Of a stretch of DNA of 6,935 bases, positions 1-5,169 are shown piece after piece. A model generated the notes under the pieces. That model ran no database searches. It was not told where the DNA came from and saw nothing but the letters and a program-made list of their open reading frames with translations. The stretch comes from Sulfurovum sp. bin170 (lineage in GTDB: Bacteria; Campylobacterota; Campylobacteria; Campylobacterales; Sulfurovaceae). Every line of letters starts with the position of its first letter. Positions within the stretch are counted from its first letter, which is position 1. Made by a program: the position numbers and the translations under genes. Location of the stretch: the NCBI RefSeq assembly GCF_010892395.1, contig NZ_JAACKB010000344.1, forward strand, positions 1 through 6,935. Direction: 5' to 3'.

Positions 1-1
1 T

Positions 2-1405
2 CTTCTTATTATTACGGTTATTTTTCCTCTAATTATTATTCTATTTTATGGCATTTCTATCTCTGTTGCGCTTAAATATAAACATAAACTCTATACAAAA
101 CGAGAATTACAGAGATATGAACATGAGCTTAAAAACAAACACAAAAATTTTTTGAGAGAGAAAGCCAAATATATAGAGTCTTTTATGGATATAATATATG
201 AACAAGAGTTAGGTCACTCTAAACCTCTCTCTACAAAAAGTATTTTGAAATTTATTGACTCTATCAAAAAGTATGATAGTGGTTTTATATTTATATTTCG
301 TGAAGATGGGATAGTTATAAAACATCCTTGTACAAAGACATTGGTAAATTTAGTTCATACTAATAATAAGAAAACTATTTTATCTAAACTAATACAGGCT
401 TCTAAAGAGAAGAACATTATTAACTATCAAGGTACAAACTGTATTGATGATGATTTTATTAACAAAATTGGAATTGTATATCATATCAAAACAACAGACC
501 TATATATTGTTATTAGTAAAAATGAAAAAGATATACTCTACTCTATAGAGCAGAAAAAAATAGTCTGGGAAGAGAAGCTAGATGATGAATCAAAAGAGAA
601 TATCAAACTACTCTTTATCCTTAGTATTATTTCTATAATTTTTTCGATAATCTTCTCTAAAATCATCAATAATCTCATCAAAGATTACGAAAAAGAGATA
701 AAAGATAATAACAAAGTGATGTTCTCTCAATCAAGACTAGCTCAAGCTGGTGAACTATTAAGCATGATTTCCCACCAGTGGAGACAACCTGTCAGCAAAA
801 TAGCCTCAATAGCTTCCAATATGAGATTTAAGATGATGATGGGTGAAAAGCTTGATAGAGACTATATAGATAAAAGGTTAGAGGAGATAGAAGGACATAC
901 AGAGTTCCTCTCAGAGACTATTGATGACTTTAGAGAGTTCTATAAACCCAAAAAGAGTAAAGAGTTAGAGTATATCCTGCCACTTATTGATAAGGCTCTT
1001 AATTTTTTAGAGGGACAAATCAACAAAAAAAGTATCATTATCAAAAAAGAGTTTGTCAAAGATATTAAAATATCTCTATACCCAAATGAGTTTATACAAG
1101 TTATTATTAATATCGTACAGAATGCTATAGATTTTTCTAAAAATGAAGCCTATATTGAGATTAAAACCCATGTCAAGGATGATGAGTATAGCATTATGAT
1201 TACAGATGAAGCTGGAGGAATAAGTGAGGAGTGTATGGAGAAGATATTTGATGCACACTTCTCAACAAAAACATCCAAAGAGTCAACAAATCTTGGACTA
1301 GGTCTATATGTTTCCAAGGTTATTATAGAGAAACATTTCAATGGTAAACTAGAGGTAAAAAGCAAAAATAACAGCTCCACATTTACAATAAGGTTGGTAC
1401 GATGA
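2..1405 (+). CDS. Cache-domain sensor histidine kinase, 5' end outside the window
   Basis: This is a membrane-bound sensor kinase that should autophosphorylate on histidine and pass phosphate to the regulator encoded next. The frame is open to the left edge, so the true start lies upstream; 467 residues are visible, numbered here from base 2. A transmembrane helix occupies residues 1-26. A periplasmic Cache-like sensor follows at about 50-180 and contains GFIFIFREDGIVIKHP, a typical Cache strand-turn. A second membrane helix lies at about 202-224. No HAMP domain is obvious; a short helix leads straight to the phospho-acceptor box SHQWRQP, with His258 (codon 773-775). The ATPase domain shows an N box with NAIDF (Asn374), a G1 box DEAGGI (Asp402), an F-box-like FDAHFSTK and a G2 box LGLGL. 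All catalytic motifs are present, so it looks active. The ligand is unknown. Its stop overlaps the regulator's start (ATGA), which implies translational coupling. Confidence 0.95.
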   Translation, partial: LLIITVIFPLIIILFYGISISVALKYKHKLYTKRELQRYEHELKNKHKNFLREKAKYIESFMDIIYEQELGHSKPLSTKSILKFIDSIKKYDSGFIFIFREDGIVIKHPCTKTLVNLVHTNNKKTILSKLIQASKEKNIINYQGTNCIDDDFINKIGIVYHIKTTDLYIVISKNEKDILYSIEQKKIVWEEKLDDESKENIKLLFILSIISIIFSIIFSKIINNLIKDYEKEIKDNNKVMFSQSRLAQAGELLSMISHQWRQPVSKIASIASNMRFKMMMGEKLDRDYIDKRLEEIEGHTEFLSETIDDFREFYKPKKSKELEYILPLIDKALNFLEGQINKKSIIIKKEFVKDIKISLYPNEFIQVIINIVQNAIDFSKNEAYIEIKTHVKDDEYSIMITDEAGGISEECMEKIFDAHFSTKTSKESTNLGLGLYVSKVIIEKHFNGKLEVKSKNNSSTFTIRLVR

Positions 1406-2085
1406 TAGAAAAATACAAATTATTAAAAAATAAAACAGTTCTGTATGTAGAGGATGACCTGAGTCTACAGAAAAATATTGTAGAGATATTAAGTAATTTT
1501 TTTGATAAATTACTTGTAGCCTCAGATGGTGATGAGGCTTATGATATATATCTAGAAAATCAGAACAAAATTGATATTATGATTACAGATATAAATATGC
1601 CAAATACAGATGGTATTACACTTTGTAAATCTATTAGAGAGTATAACAAAACTCTGCCTATCGTTATAGTATCTGCTTATACCAATACAGACTATCTTCT
1701 GGATTCTATAGATTTGAATATCGTAACATATGTCACTAAACCACTAACGACAAAAAAAGTCCTCTCTCTACTTGATAAGTTTTTAGAATATTTCAATCTT
1801 AATAATCATATAGTGATAAATAACTCTCTTGAGTTTGATTATGCTAGTGGTAGTCTAAAAATAGATAACAGTACTATACAGTTAACCAAAAAAGAGACGA
1901 AGTTTTTTAAACTTCTATCAGAAAATAGTATTGTAACTTATGATATGATGTATGAGTATATGTGGGACTATGACAAAGCACCTAGTCAAGATGCTGTAAA
2001 ATCATTCATTAGAAAGCTTCAAAAGAAACTTCCTGACAGTTTGTGTCAAAATAAAAAGGGTGTCGGCTATTATTTGTCTATATAG
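1402..2085 (+). CDS. OmpR/PhoB-type response regulator
   Basis: This 227-residue cytoplasmic transcription factor is the likely phosphorylation partner of the kinase, whose stop codon it overlaps by 4 bases. The receiver domain covers residues 10-130. It has the acidic pocket E17-D18-D19, the phospho-acceptor Asp63 in ITDINMPNTDG, the switch residue Ser91 in VIVSAYT and the conserved Lys113 in TKPL. The C-terminal part, about 140-227, is a winged helix of the OmpR/PhoB type: LTKKETKFFKLL is the usual start of its first helix, and KGVGYYL at the end is the usual wing hairpin. The length is normal for the family. Regulated genes cannot be inferred from the window. The 3' end overlaps the gene on the opposite strand by 8 bases. 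Assignment to the OmpR class is firm; the physiological role is unknown. Confidence 0.95.
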   Translation: MIEKYKLLKNKTVLYVEDDLSLQKNIVEILSNFFDKLLVASDGDEAYDIYLENQNKIDIMITDINMPNTDGITLCKSIREYNKTLPIVIVSAYTNTDYLLDSIDLNIVTYVTKPLTTKKVLSLLDKFLEYFNLNNHIVINNSLEFDYASGSLKIDNSTIQLTKKETKFFKLLSENSIVTYDMMYEYMWDYDKAPSQDAVKSFIRKLQKKLPDSLCQNKKGVGYYLSI

Positions 2086-2689
2086 ATAGAGAAAGATAGC
2101 TCTCCTCCCTCAACTCATGATAACGCGGTATCCTCTTGAAAAGTCTACCAATCATTCTATTATTTGTATTAAGAAGCCTCAATTTATCTCGTAAAAAGTC
2201 TTGACACTCTTCTAGTTTCCATATTCTTATATCTATTTGATTAATATAAAATTGACTTTTTTTCAACATATCTTGATTGAAAATAAACATATTTTTATCT
2301 TGAAATGCCTTCTTTAAGCGTTTTAGATTTTTTAGAGTAGAGTTTATACTCTCTATCTGTGACTCAACTATATAGATATTTTTTTTTAGAACAGAGTGTT
2401 GAGCTTTTAACTGACTTCCTAGGATAATCAACTGTTCTCTTCTTATATTTTTTTTGATTTCAAATTTAAACATTCTATATAGAAGTCTATTGATATACCC
2501 CACTTCACTATTGAGGTCACTAAGTACTAAAGTTATAGCATCAAAGAGAACCGTATCAATTTCACTATTTTTAAGCTTAAGCTCTTTTTTAGAATCAGAA
2601 ATATTTTTTTCTGTTAATTTTGTAATTATCTCTAAAAAGGTGGCTTCTGGACTTTTTAATATGTTCTCAATATTTATACGAATAGACAT
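2078..2689 (-). CDS. coiled-coil protein of unknown function
   Basis: I do not recognise this 203-residue protein. It has no signal peptide and no membrane helix, so it is probably cytoplasmic. It is rich in Lys, Leu, Ile, Glu and Asn and looks almost entirely helical, with heptad-like stretches in the middle (about residues 70-125) and further on (about 140-185). No catalytic motif is visible. The reading frame also opens at a TTG at 2695, but GGGAG at 2696-2700 would touch that codon. The ATG at 2689 lies 6 bases behind GGGAG and is the better start. A TATAAT box sits 27 bases upstream of the ATG, so it may have its own promoter rather than depend on the ribosomal operon. Its end overlaps the response regulator gene tail to tail. 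The complete frame and good ribosome binding site argue that it is real. Confidence 0.8.
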   Translation of the reverse strand: MSIRINIENILKSPEATFLEIITKLTEKNISDSKKELKLKNSEIDTVLFDAITLVLSDLNSEVGYINRLLYRMFKFEIKKNIRREQLIILGSQLKAQHSVLKKNIYIVESQIESINSTLKNLKRLKKAFQDKNMFIFNQDMLKKSQFYINQIDIRIWKLEECQDFLRDKLRLLNTNNRMIGRLFKRIPRYHELREESYLSLSI

Positions 2690-2695
2690 AAACAA

Positions 2696-2700
2696 CTCCC
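2696..2700 (-). promoter_or_regulatory. ribosome binding site that fixes the start at 2689
   Basis: GGGAG on the minus strand is followed by six bases (TTGTTT) and then ATG at 2689. This normal spacing favours the ATG over the in-frame TTG at 2695, which would directly abut the Shine-Dalgarno sequence. Confidence 0.65.
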
Positions 2701-2715
2701 CATTTATCTAACGGA

Positions 2716-2721
2716 ATTATA
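2716..2721 (-). promoter_or_regulatory. putative -10 box of the coiled-coil gene
   Basis: A perfect TATAAT lies on the minus strand, 27 bases upstream of the ATG at 2689, in a T/A-rich stretch. I see no good -35 hexamer at 16-18 bases; Campylobacterota sigma-70 promoters often lack one. A start site near 2709 would leave a leader of about 20 bases carrying the GGGAG. Such a box is easily found by chance in DNA this AT-rich. Confidence 0.4.
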
Positions 2722-2753
2722 TTGAAATTTTTGTTAATTATGATTTATATGGA

Positions 2754-2771
2754 GTGGGCATTTCTGCCCAC
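2754..2771 (-). terminator. perfect 7-bp hairpin behind rpsR, possible terminator
   Basis: The stem GTGGGCA/TGCCCAC is perfect, begins 25 bases after the rpsR stop and is far richer in G+C than its surroundings. Read on the minus strand, as in the rpsR transcript, the loop is GAAA, a stable GNRA tetraloop; on the plus strand it would be TTTC. No T-run follows in either direction (TCCATATAAATC on the minus strand), so it is not a classic intrinsic terminator. It may instead protect the 3' end of the operon message or be a short dispersed palindrome. Confidence 0.45.
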
Positions 2772-2796
2772 GAAAGATATTTACTAATAAGTGTAT

Positions 2797-3060
2797 CTAT
2801 CTGATAAGCTCAAATGGATTTTCCACAACATTCTTTCTATCAACAATGTATGGAATAAGTGCAGTCTGTCTAGCTCTTTTGATAGCTACAGTTACAAGCT
2901 CTTGGTGTCTTTTGCAGTTTCCTGTCAATCTTCTTGGCATAATCTTAAATCTCTCACTAAGACTAATCTTCAATAGGTTCAAATCTTTGTAGTCGATATA
3001 ATCAACTTTTGATTCACAATACTTACAATATCTCTTTTTAAATTTTCTTCTCTCTGCCAT
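2797..3060 (-). CDS. rpsR: 30S ribosomal protein S18
   Basis: This 87-residue protein is S18, which binds S6 on the platform of the 30S subunit. The core [20 protein letters not shown] and the basic stretch [14 protein letters not shown] are diagnostic. Four possible zinc ligands are present: Cys12 and Cys15 in CKYC, and Cys49 and His52 in CKRH. It is therefore the zinc-binding (C+) form known for S18, not the cysteine-free form; zinc binding here is inferred. The start ATG is preceded by TAGGAG at suitable spacing, and the TAG of that sequence is the ssb stop codon, leaving only 9 bases between the genes. It is the last gene of the rpsF-ssb-rpsR operon, and rplI, which follows rpsR in many other bacteria, is not here. 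Confidence 0.99.
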   Translation of the reverse strand: MAERRKFKKRYCKYCESKVDYIDYKDLNLLKISLSERFKIMPRRLTGNCKRHQELVTVAIKRARQTALIPYIVDRKNVVENPFELIR

Positions 3061-3069
3061 GTTGGTCTC

Positions 3070-3690
3070 CTAAAATGGTATCTCATCTTCATCGATGTCG
3101 ATTTCTGGAACAGACGCTTGTTTCTGTTGTTGTGGTGCTTGATAAGCTGGTTGCGAAGAAGCCTGTTGCGAAGAAGCCTGTTGCTGTCCATACCCCTGCT
3201 GTTGTTGCTGTGGCTGTGGCTGACCATAACTCTGTTGCTGTTGAGGTGCGTTATATCCACCGTTACTAGCGTCATAAGAGTTTTGAGTCTGCTGTTGTCC
3301 ACCGTAACTATTTTGGCTTGGTTGCGCTGCATATCCGTTGTTGTTGTTAGGGTTTTGGCTATCTGCCTTTGTATCTAACATCTGTAGATTCTCTACAGTT
3401 ACGGCATGTTTACTTCTCTTTGTTCCATCTTGAGCTGTCCACTGTTGAAATACAAGTCGTCCATCTACTAAAACTTTGCTCCCCTTACGAAGGTATTGAT
3501 TGGCTATCTCAGCTGTACGCCCAAAAAATGTTAAGTCGATAAAGAGAACTTCCTCTTTCTGCTCACCTGTTTGAGTTTTGAACTTTCGGCTTGTTGCTAT
3601 TCCAACATTACCTATAGCTGAACCACTTTGTGAATATCTAATCTCAACATCTCTTGTAAGGTGTCCTACCAATACTACTTTGTTATACAT
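3070..3690 (-). CDS. ssb: single-stranded DNA-binding protein
   Basis: SSB coats single-stranded DNA as a tetramer and recruits replication and repair proteins. The 206-residue protein opens with MYNKVVLVGHLTRD and has an OB fold over residues 1-105, with the typical IGNVGIATSR, VLFIDLTFFGRTAE and VDGRL blocks. Residues about 108-194 form a disordered linker very rich in Gln, Asn, Gly, Ser and Tyr. The last residues, IDIDEDEIPF, are the acidic tip that binds partner proteins. The protein is somewhat longer than the usual 160-180 residues because of the linker, which contains an exact tandem DNA repeat. AGGAG lies 8-9 bases before the ATG. It sits between rpsF and rpsR, the conserved bacterial order, and is cotranscribed with them. 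Confidence 0.99.
   Translation of the reverse strand: MYNKVVLVGHLTRDVEIRYSQSGSAIGNVGIATSRKFKTQTGEQKEEVLFIDLTFFGRTAEIANQYLRKGSKVLVDGRLVFQQWTAQDGTKRSKHAVTVENLQMLDTKADSQNPNNNNGYAAQPSQNSYGGQQQTQNSYDASNGGYNAPQQQQSYGQPQPQQQQQGYGQQQASSQQASSQPAYQAPQQQKQASVPEIDIDEDEIPF
3151..3180 (-). repeat. exact 15-bp tandem repeat in the ssb linker
   Basis: Two identical 15-base units (TTGCGAAGAAGCCTG on the plus strand, 3151-3165 and 3166-3180) lie head to tail. Being a multiple of three, they keep the frame and encode QASSQ twice (QASSQQASSQ, residues 171-180). They lie in the disordered linker, where copy-number change should be tolerated. Confidence 0.9.
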
Positions 3691-3708
3691 GGGGTTTCTC
3701 CTAAGTTA

Positions 3709-4119
3709 TTACGCTTCTGTTGTCTCTGTTGCTACTGCTACTGCTACTGCTGGTGCTGGTGCTTCAGTTTTTACAGACTCTTCTCTCTTTATCACTGCAG
3801 CTATAAGCTTTTCAAACTGTATAACCTCTTTTACTTTAGTATATCTTACAGTTAAATACTTAATAACCTCTTCATTGAACTTCAAGTTTCTCTCAAGCTC
3901 GTTAACGATAGTACCAGGTGCTTTAAAATATACAATAGTATATACACCTCTCTCATTTTTCTCTACAGGATAGGCAAGTTTTCTCATCCCCATTCTATTA
4001 GTAGCAAGAATCTCAGCACCTTCTCTTACAAGAATCTCTTCAATCTTTGCAATGTTCGAAGCTGTCTCTTCATCTGTTAGTGTAGGTTTAAGTACATACA
4101 GTGTTTCATAGTTGTTCAT
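3709..4119 (-). CDS. rpsF: 30S ribosomal protein S6
   Basis: This 136-residue protein is S6, the partner of S18 in the 30S platform. Residues 1-100 form the usual ferredoxin-like fold, starting MNNYETLYVLKP and including the family signature region MGMRKLAYPVEKNERGVY (43-60). Residues about 112-136 are a flexible tail with an Ala/Pro/Val stretch (APAPAVAVAVA) encoded by hexanucleotide repeats, ending in Thr/Glu/Ala. Overall length is close to that of E. coli S6, which also has an acidic C-terminal tail. AAGGAAC precedes the ATG. It is the first gene of the operon; 18 bases separate its stop from ssb. The tail is where some bacteria add glutamates post-translationally, but no sign of that can be read here. 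Confidence 0.99.
   Translation of the reverse strand: MNNYETLYVLKPTLTDEETASNIAKIEEILVREGAEILATNRMGMRKLAYPVEKNERGVYTIVYFKAPGTIVNELERNLKFNEEVIKYLTVRYTKVKEVIQFEKLIAAVIKREESVKTEAPAPAVAVAVATETTEA
3731..3760 (-). repeat. hexanucleotide repeats in the rpsF tail
   Basis: On the plus strand GCTACT occurs three times in a row (3731-3748), followed directly by GCTGGT twice (3749-3760). On the coding strand these give alternating Ala-Val and Ala-Pro codons. They are in frame and lie in the flexible C-terminal tail of S6. Confidence 0.85.
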
Positions 4120-4149
4120 TCTGTTCCTTTTGGTTTAATAGCCCATTTA

Positions 4150-4179
4150 AATATAGTCAATTTGATACACTTCTTGCAA
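4150..4179 (-). promoter_or_regulatory. putative promoter of the rpsF-ssb-rpsR operon
   Basis: On the minus strand TTGCAA (4179-4174) is followed after 18 bases by TATATT (4155-4150), 31 bases before the rpsF ATG. An alternative pair, TTGACT with TATTAA, has a spacer of only 14 bases and is less likely. The TTGCAA belongs to the edge of the REPIN-like repeat, so the repeat may supply the -35 region. No room is left for a structured S6:S18-binding leader if this start is right. Confidence 0.35.
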
Positions 4180-4279
4180 AACTCATTTGGAATCGGAGAC
4201 TTTAGTCCCGAATAATACGAGGCTAAAGCCATCGCTTCCCAAAATGACTATCCAAAAAATGAGCAAGAATTTTGGAAGC
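4171..4279. repeat. REPIN-like inverted pair of REP palindromes
   Basis: Two related palindromic units face each other. Unit 1 is 4183-4210; unit 2 is 4218-4247 read on the minus strand. They match at about 21 of 28 positions with two gaps, sharing TCATT, GGAA and CTTTAG. Each contains its own small palindrome: GACTTTAGTC in unit 1 and GGCTAAAGCC in unit 2. Outside them TTCTTG (4171-4176) pairs with CAAGAA (4264-4269) and CTCATTT (4182-4188) with AAATGAG (4257-4263), with the bases CAAAA bulged. ATTTTGGAAGC (4269-4279) looks like a fragment of a third unit. Such inverted REP doublets are mobilised in other bacteria by RAYT (Y1, IS200-like) transposases; none is encoded here. It fills most of the gap between divergent genes. 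Confidence 0.7.
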
Positions 4280-4326
4280 AGTATTTTATCACAAACGAGA
4301 TTTGTTTAACCTAAACTAACATACTA

Positions 4327-4350
4327 ATGAGCCTATATTAAACTGCTCAT
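4327..4350. promoter_or_regulatory. inverted repeat, possible operator
   Basis: ATGAGC (4327-4332) and GCTCAT (4345-4350) form a perfect 6-base inverted repeat with a 12-base spacer. It ends two bases before the TATAAT box, covering the -35 region, which is where a dimeric repressor or activator would act. Short repeats of this kind also occur by chance, and no matching regulator gene is adjacent. Confidence 0.25.
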
Positions 4351-4352
4351 GT

Positions 4353-4358
4353 TATAAT
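4353..4358 (+). promoter_or_regulatory. putative -10 box of the adaptor-oxidoreductase unit
   Basis: A perfect TATAAT, preceded by TGT, lies 19 bases before the ATG at 4378. No clear -35 hexamer is visible 16-18 bases upstream. The start site would fall about 12 bases before the ATG, a short leader that still contains the purine-rich AGAGAG serving as a weak ribosome binding site. Confidence 0.4.
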
Positions 4359-4377
4359 CCATAGAAAAAGAGAGACA

Positions 4378-5169
4378 ATGAGATACCTATTTCTACTCCT
4401 AAGCCCAATCCTAATCTTTGCAAAAGTTCACTATGCAAAGGTTGAACCATATGAGAATATCACCCTAAAATCTGCTGTCTCTGCACAAGTAGTTAGCACT
4501 AAACTGGCGTTAGAGGGAGAAGTAGTAAGAGAGAGCATCATTATACAGCTGGATGATAAGCTAGATAAAATCAAACTAAAATCAGATAGAGAAGCTCTAA
4601 AATTTATAAAAAGTATGATAAAAAGTAATCAGAATAATCTCTCCTCTCTATCAGAGTCACTAAAACGACAAGAGGTCTATTATAACCGTATATCTAATAT
4701 CACAACTGCATCTATAACACAAAAAGATAAGGCGTTCTACTCCTATATCTCTGCAAAAACTCAATATTTTTCTACTAAAGAGAAGATAGATTCACTCAAA
4801 AAACAGAAGCTTGATTTGCTTTATAATATAGAACGACTAAAAGATAGTATTGGTAAAAAGAGCATAAAGCTTAAAAACAGGTTTCTATATAAACTTTTGG
4901 TAAACAGTGGAGATTTTGTCAATATGGGTGTTCCTCTGGCACAGATAAAAGATTTGACAAAAGCAAAACTGGTTCTCTTTTTGGAAGCAGATGAGTTAAA
5001 AGATATTAAATCAAAAACTATCTATATAGATGGTAAAGCGACTAAATACAAGGTATCTAAGGTCTGGTCAGTGGCTGATGAGAAATTTATCTCCTCTTAT
5101 CGTACAGAGATAGTGATAGATAATCCAAAAGAGAGTTTTTCAAAACTCTTGAAAGTGGAGTTTAGATAA
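4378..5169 (+). CDS. periplasmic adaptor (HlyD/MFP-like) protein
   Basis: The 263-residue product looks like a small membrane-fusion (adaptor) protein of the kind that links inner-membrane exporters to the outer membrane. Residues 1-15 are a signal peptide (MRYLFLLLSPILIFA, cleavage after Ala15); no lipobox cysteine is present, so it is probably soluble or peripheral in the periplasm. Residues 20-60 resemble the first half of a lipoyl-like domain, 62-160 a long helical hairpin rich in Lys, Ser and Leu, 163-192 the second lipoyl half (LVNSGDFVNMGVPLAQI), and 195-263 a small beta-barrel. It is shorter than typical 350-400-residue adaptors, lacking a clear membrane-proximal domain. No RND, ABC or MFS pump gene is in the window. 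Its stop overlaps the start of the molybdoenzyme gene by one base (TAATG). The adaptor fold is inferred from pattern, and the substrate is unknown. Confidence 0.8.
   Translation: MRYLFLLLSPILIFAKVHYAKVEPYENITLKSAVSAQVVSTKLALEGEVVRESIIIQLDDKLDKIKLKSDREALKFIKSMIKSNQNNLSSLSESLKRQEVYYNRISNITTASITQKDKAFYSYISAKTQYFSTKEKIDSLKKQKLDLLYNIERLKDSIGKKSIKLKNRFLYKLLVNSGDFVNMGVPLAQIKDLTKAKLVLFLEADELKDIKSKTIYIDGKATKYKVSKVWSVADEKFISSYRTEIVIDNPKESFSKLLKVEFR

Noticed and set aside
152..154. TTG as the start of the histidine kinase
   Set aside because: The frame continues upstream to the window edge and encodes the first membrane helix expected for a Cache-type kinase; no Shine-Dalgarno sequence stands before the TTG.
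1076..1380. Two minus-strand frames inside the kinase ATPase domain
   Set aside because: They lie wholly within a well-conserved coding region on the plus strand and show no recognisable protein features.
2086..2110. Terminator between the convergent response regulator and coiled-coil genes
   Set aside because: Only a weak GAGA/TCTC pairing is visible and it lies inside the coding end of the minus-strand gene, without a T-run.
2693..2695. TTG as the start of the coiled-coil protein
   Set aside because: The GGGAG ribosome binding site would directly touch it; the ATG at 2689 has normal spacing.
3075..3973. Several open frames on the plus strand opposite ssb and rpsF
   Set aside because: They are repetitive Val/Leu/Cys-rich translations caused by the Gln- and Ala-rich codon runs of ssb and rpsF on the other strand; they have no family resemblance.
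4171..4279. CRISPR array or a tRNA-like structure
   Set aside because: The repeats are inverted, diverged and only two to three in number, with no regular spacers, and no cloverleaf can be drawn.
4120..4290. S6:S18-binding leader RNA upstream of rpsF
   Set aside because: Such leaders are known for many rpsF operons, but here the likely promoter leaves only a short leader, and the structured DNA further upstream is better explained as an inverted REP pair. I could not identify the expected motif.
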